The notes beneath the pieces were generated by a model. That model did no database searches. It was not told the DNA's origin and saw nothing but the letters and a program-made list of their open reading frames with translations. 64,000 nt of DNA. Source: Paracoccaceae bacterium (lineage in GTDB: Bacteria > Pseudomonadota > Alphaproteobacteria > Rhodobacterales > Rhodobacteraceae). This document shows, one piece after another, positions 63,030-64,000 of the stretch; positions within the stretch are counted from its first letter, which is position 1; each line of letters begins with the position of its first letter. The DNA is taken from assembly GCA_902512685.1 (NCBI GenBank), contig CABXKH010000002.1, forward strand, positions 1-64,000, read 5' to 3'. Made by a program: the position numbers and the translations under genes.

Positions 63030-64000
63030 ATGCGACCCGATTCTCCCCCGGTACCGCTCGAAATTGACCGCAAAACATCGCGTAAACTAACGGCGCTAAC
63101 AGGGCTATTTCCGTTTATCCTGCCGTATCGGGCTATGATTGCGGCTGCCACGTTCGCCTTGATGATCACGGCGGCCGTTTCATTGGTTTTGCCCTTAGCG
63201 GTACGCCGGGTGGTGGATAATTTTAATACATCGCAAGAAGCCATATTAGACCAGTATTTTGCTGCGGCCCTTGGGGTTGCGCTTTTGCTGGCTCTGGGTA
63301 CGGCGATGCGTTATGCGCTGGTCACTCGGCTCGGCGAACGGGTGGTCGCCGACATTCGCAAGGCGGTGTTTGACCGCGTTATCACAATGAGCCCGGCATT
63401 TTATGAAAACATTATGACCGGCGAGGTTTTAAGCCGGATCACCACCGATACGACTTTAATTCTTTCTGTGGTCGGCTCTTCTGTGTCCGTTGCGCTGCGC
63501 AATGTTTTGATATTCGTTGGTGGTTTGATCTTGATGTTGGTGACATCGGCAAAGCTGACCTCGCTGGTTTTGCTAATTGTTCCGGCCATCTTGATCCCGA
63601 TTTTGACTTTGGGTCGAAGGGTGCGCAAACTGAGCAAAGAGAACCAAGATTGGATTGCGGCAAGTTCGGGCACGGCATCCGAAGCTTTAAGCGCGGTGCA
63701 AACTGTTCAGGCCTTTACCCATGAAAACGAAACCCGGCAACGCTTCTGTGATGTGACGGAAAACAGTTTCCATTCGGCAAGCCGCCGGATCAACACCCGC
63801 GCATGGATGACGCTGATTGTTATTTTCCTTGTCTTTGCGGGTATTGTCGGCGTGCTGTGGGTCGGTGCCCGCGATGTTCGCTCGGGGGTTTTGACCCCCG
63901 GCACCCTTGTCCAATTTGTCATTTACGCAGTGATGGTTGCTGGTTCGGTTGCAACACTGTCTGAGATATGGGGCGAGTTGCAAAGGGCCGCAGGGGCGAC
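63030..64000 (+). CDS. ABC exporter, membrane domain (MsbA-like), cut by window edge
   Basis: The frame opens at ATG 63030 (AGGA 5 bases upstream; ATG at 63024 also possible) and runs to the right edge without a stop, about 323 codons. It contains six hydrophobic segments of an ABC type 1 exporter (FPFILPYRAMIAAATFALMI; LGVALLLALGTAMRYALV) and the coupling-helix segments RKAVFDRVITMSPAFYENIM, TGEVLSRITTDT and AVQTVQAFTHENE. The ATPase domain should follow beyond the window. The sequence is of the MsbA/LmrA-like lipid or multidrug exporter group; substrate unknown. Confidence 0.88.
   Translation, partial: MRPDSPPVPLEIDRKTSRKLTALTGLFPFILPYRAMIAAATFALMITAAVSLVLPLAVRRVVDNFNTSQEAILDQYFAAALGVALLLALGTAMRYALVTRLGERVVADIRKAVFDRVITMSPAFYENIMTGEVLSRITTDTTLILSVVGSSVSVALRNVLIFVGGLILMLVTSAKLTSLVLLIVPAILIPILTLGRRVRKLSKENQDWIAASSGTASEALSAVQTVQAFTHENETRQRFCDVTENSFHSASRRINTRAWMTLIVIFLVFAGIVGVLWVGARDVRSGVLTPGTLVQFVIYAVMVAGSVATLSEIWGELQRAAGA

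Overview
The window looks like chromosome of an alphaproteobacterium of the order Rhodobacterales (Roseobacter group). Supporting signs are the gene set (CarD-type regulator, HflKC next to a DUF2065 protein and a DegP protease, FdxA, CobS/CobT, TRAP and Opp transporters, DUF6324, DUF2793), a GTTC-N7-GTTC LexA box, and a tRNA-His with the alphaproteobacterial G1:U72/A73 acceptor end. GC looks moderate, which fits a pelagic lineage such as the Planktomarina/RCA type; that last step is inference from general impression.

Layout. 0-5 kb: end of glutathione reductase, then a membrane-proteostasis run hflK-hflC-DUF2065-degP closed by a strong terminator. 5-6 kb: a small lipoprotein, then the scar of an SOS mutagenesis cassette (LexA box plus a piece of dnaE2), then a [2Fe-2S] ferredoxin. 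6-13.5 kb: oligoendopeptidase F, an alpha/beta hydrolase coupled to an SCP2 protein, a Suv3-like helicase followed by an S4 RNA-binding protein, and 7Fe ferredoxin. 13.7-17.9 kb: carD, divergent cobS/cobT, an Lrp-type regulator divergent from 4-hydroxyphenylpyruvate dioxygenase over a striking symmetric operator. 17.9-24 kb: a 1001-residue protein joining a GspL/PilM-like cytoplasmic part to a GspC/PilP-like periplasmic end, metY, a frameshifted glycosyltransferase-like gene and a SnoaL-like protein. 24.5-34 kb: FAD oxidoreductase plus enoyl-CoA hydratase, and an IclR-flanked block of GMC oxidoreductase, TerC protein and a TRAP transporter with fused and enlarged membrane subunits. 34-40.4 kb: a complete oppABCDF operon with a GNAT gene coupled to its end.

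40-46 kb: FMN reductase, a probable 6S RNA, mmcB, DUF6324, tRNA-His, lepA, a hydrolase, a YedK/HMCES-type protein and tRNA-Gly(UCC). 46-52 kb is the clearest mobile region: a stand-alone IMPACT/YigZ domain beside tRNA-Gly, then an RND efflux pair enclosed by two 40-bp direct repeats that appear to be degenerate starts of an IS3-family orfA. 52-57.9 kb: fasciclin protein, mscL, a membrane protein/XRE regulator pair, an MDR oxidoreductase, a DUF2793 protein and UDP-glucose dehydrogenase. 58-62.5 kb: two RTX-type exoprotein genes, both disabled (one in-frame stop; at least three frameshifts). The window ends inside an MsbA-like ABC exporter.

Overall this is mostly intact core genome with decay concentrated in accessory exported or surface functions and in the SOS cassette. 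The best candidates for something undescribed are the GspL/GspC-like fusion protein with internal repeats, the symmetric operator before hpd, and the IS-flanked efflux locus. I found no CRISPR array, rRNA or intact transposon.
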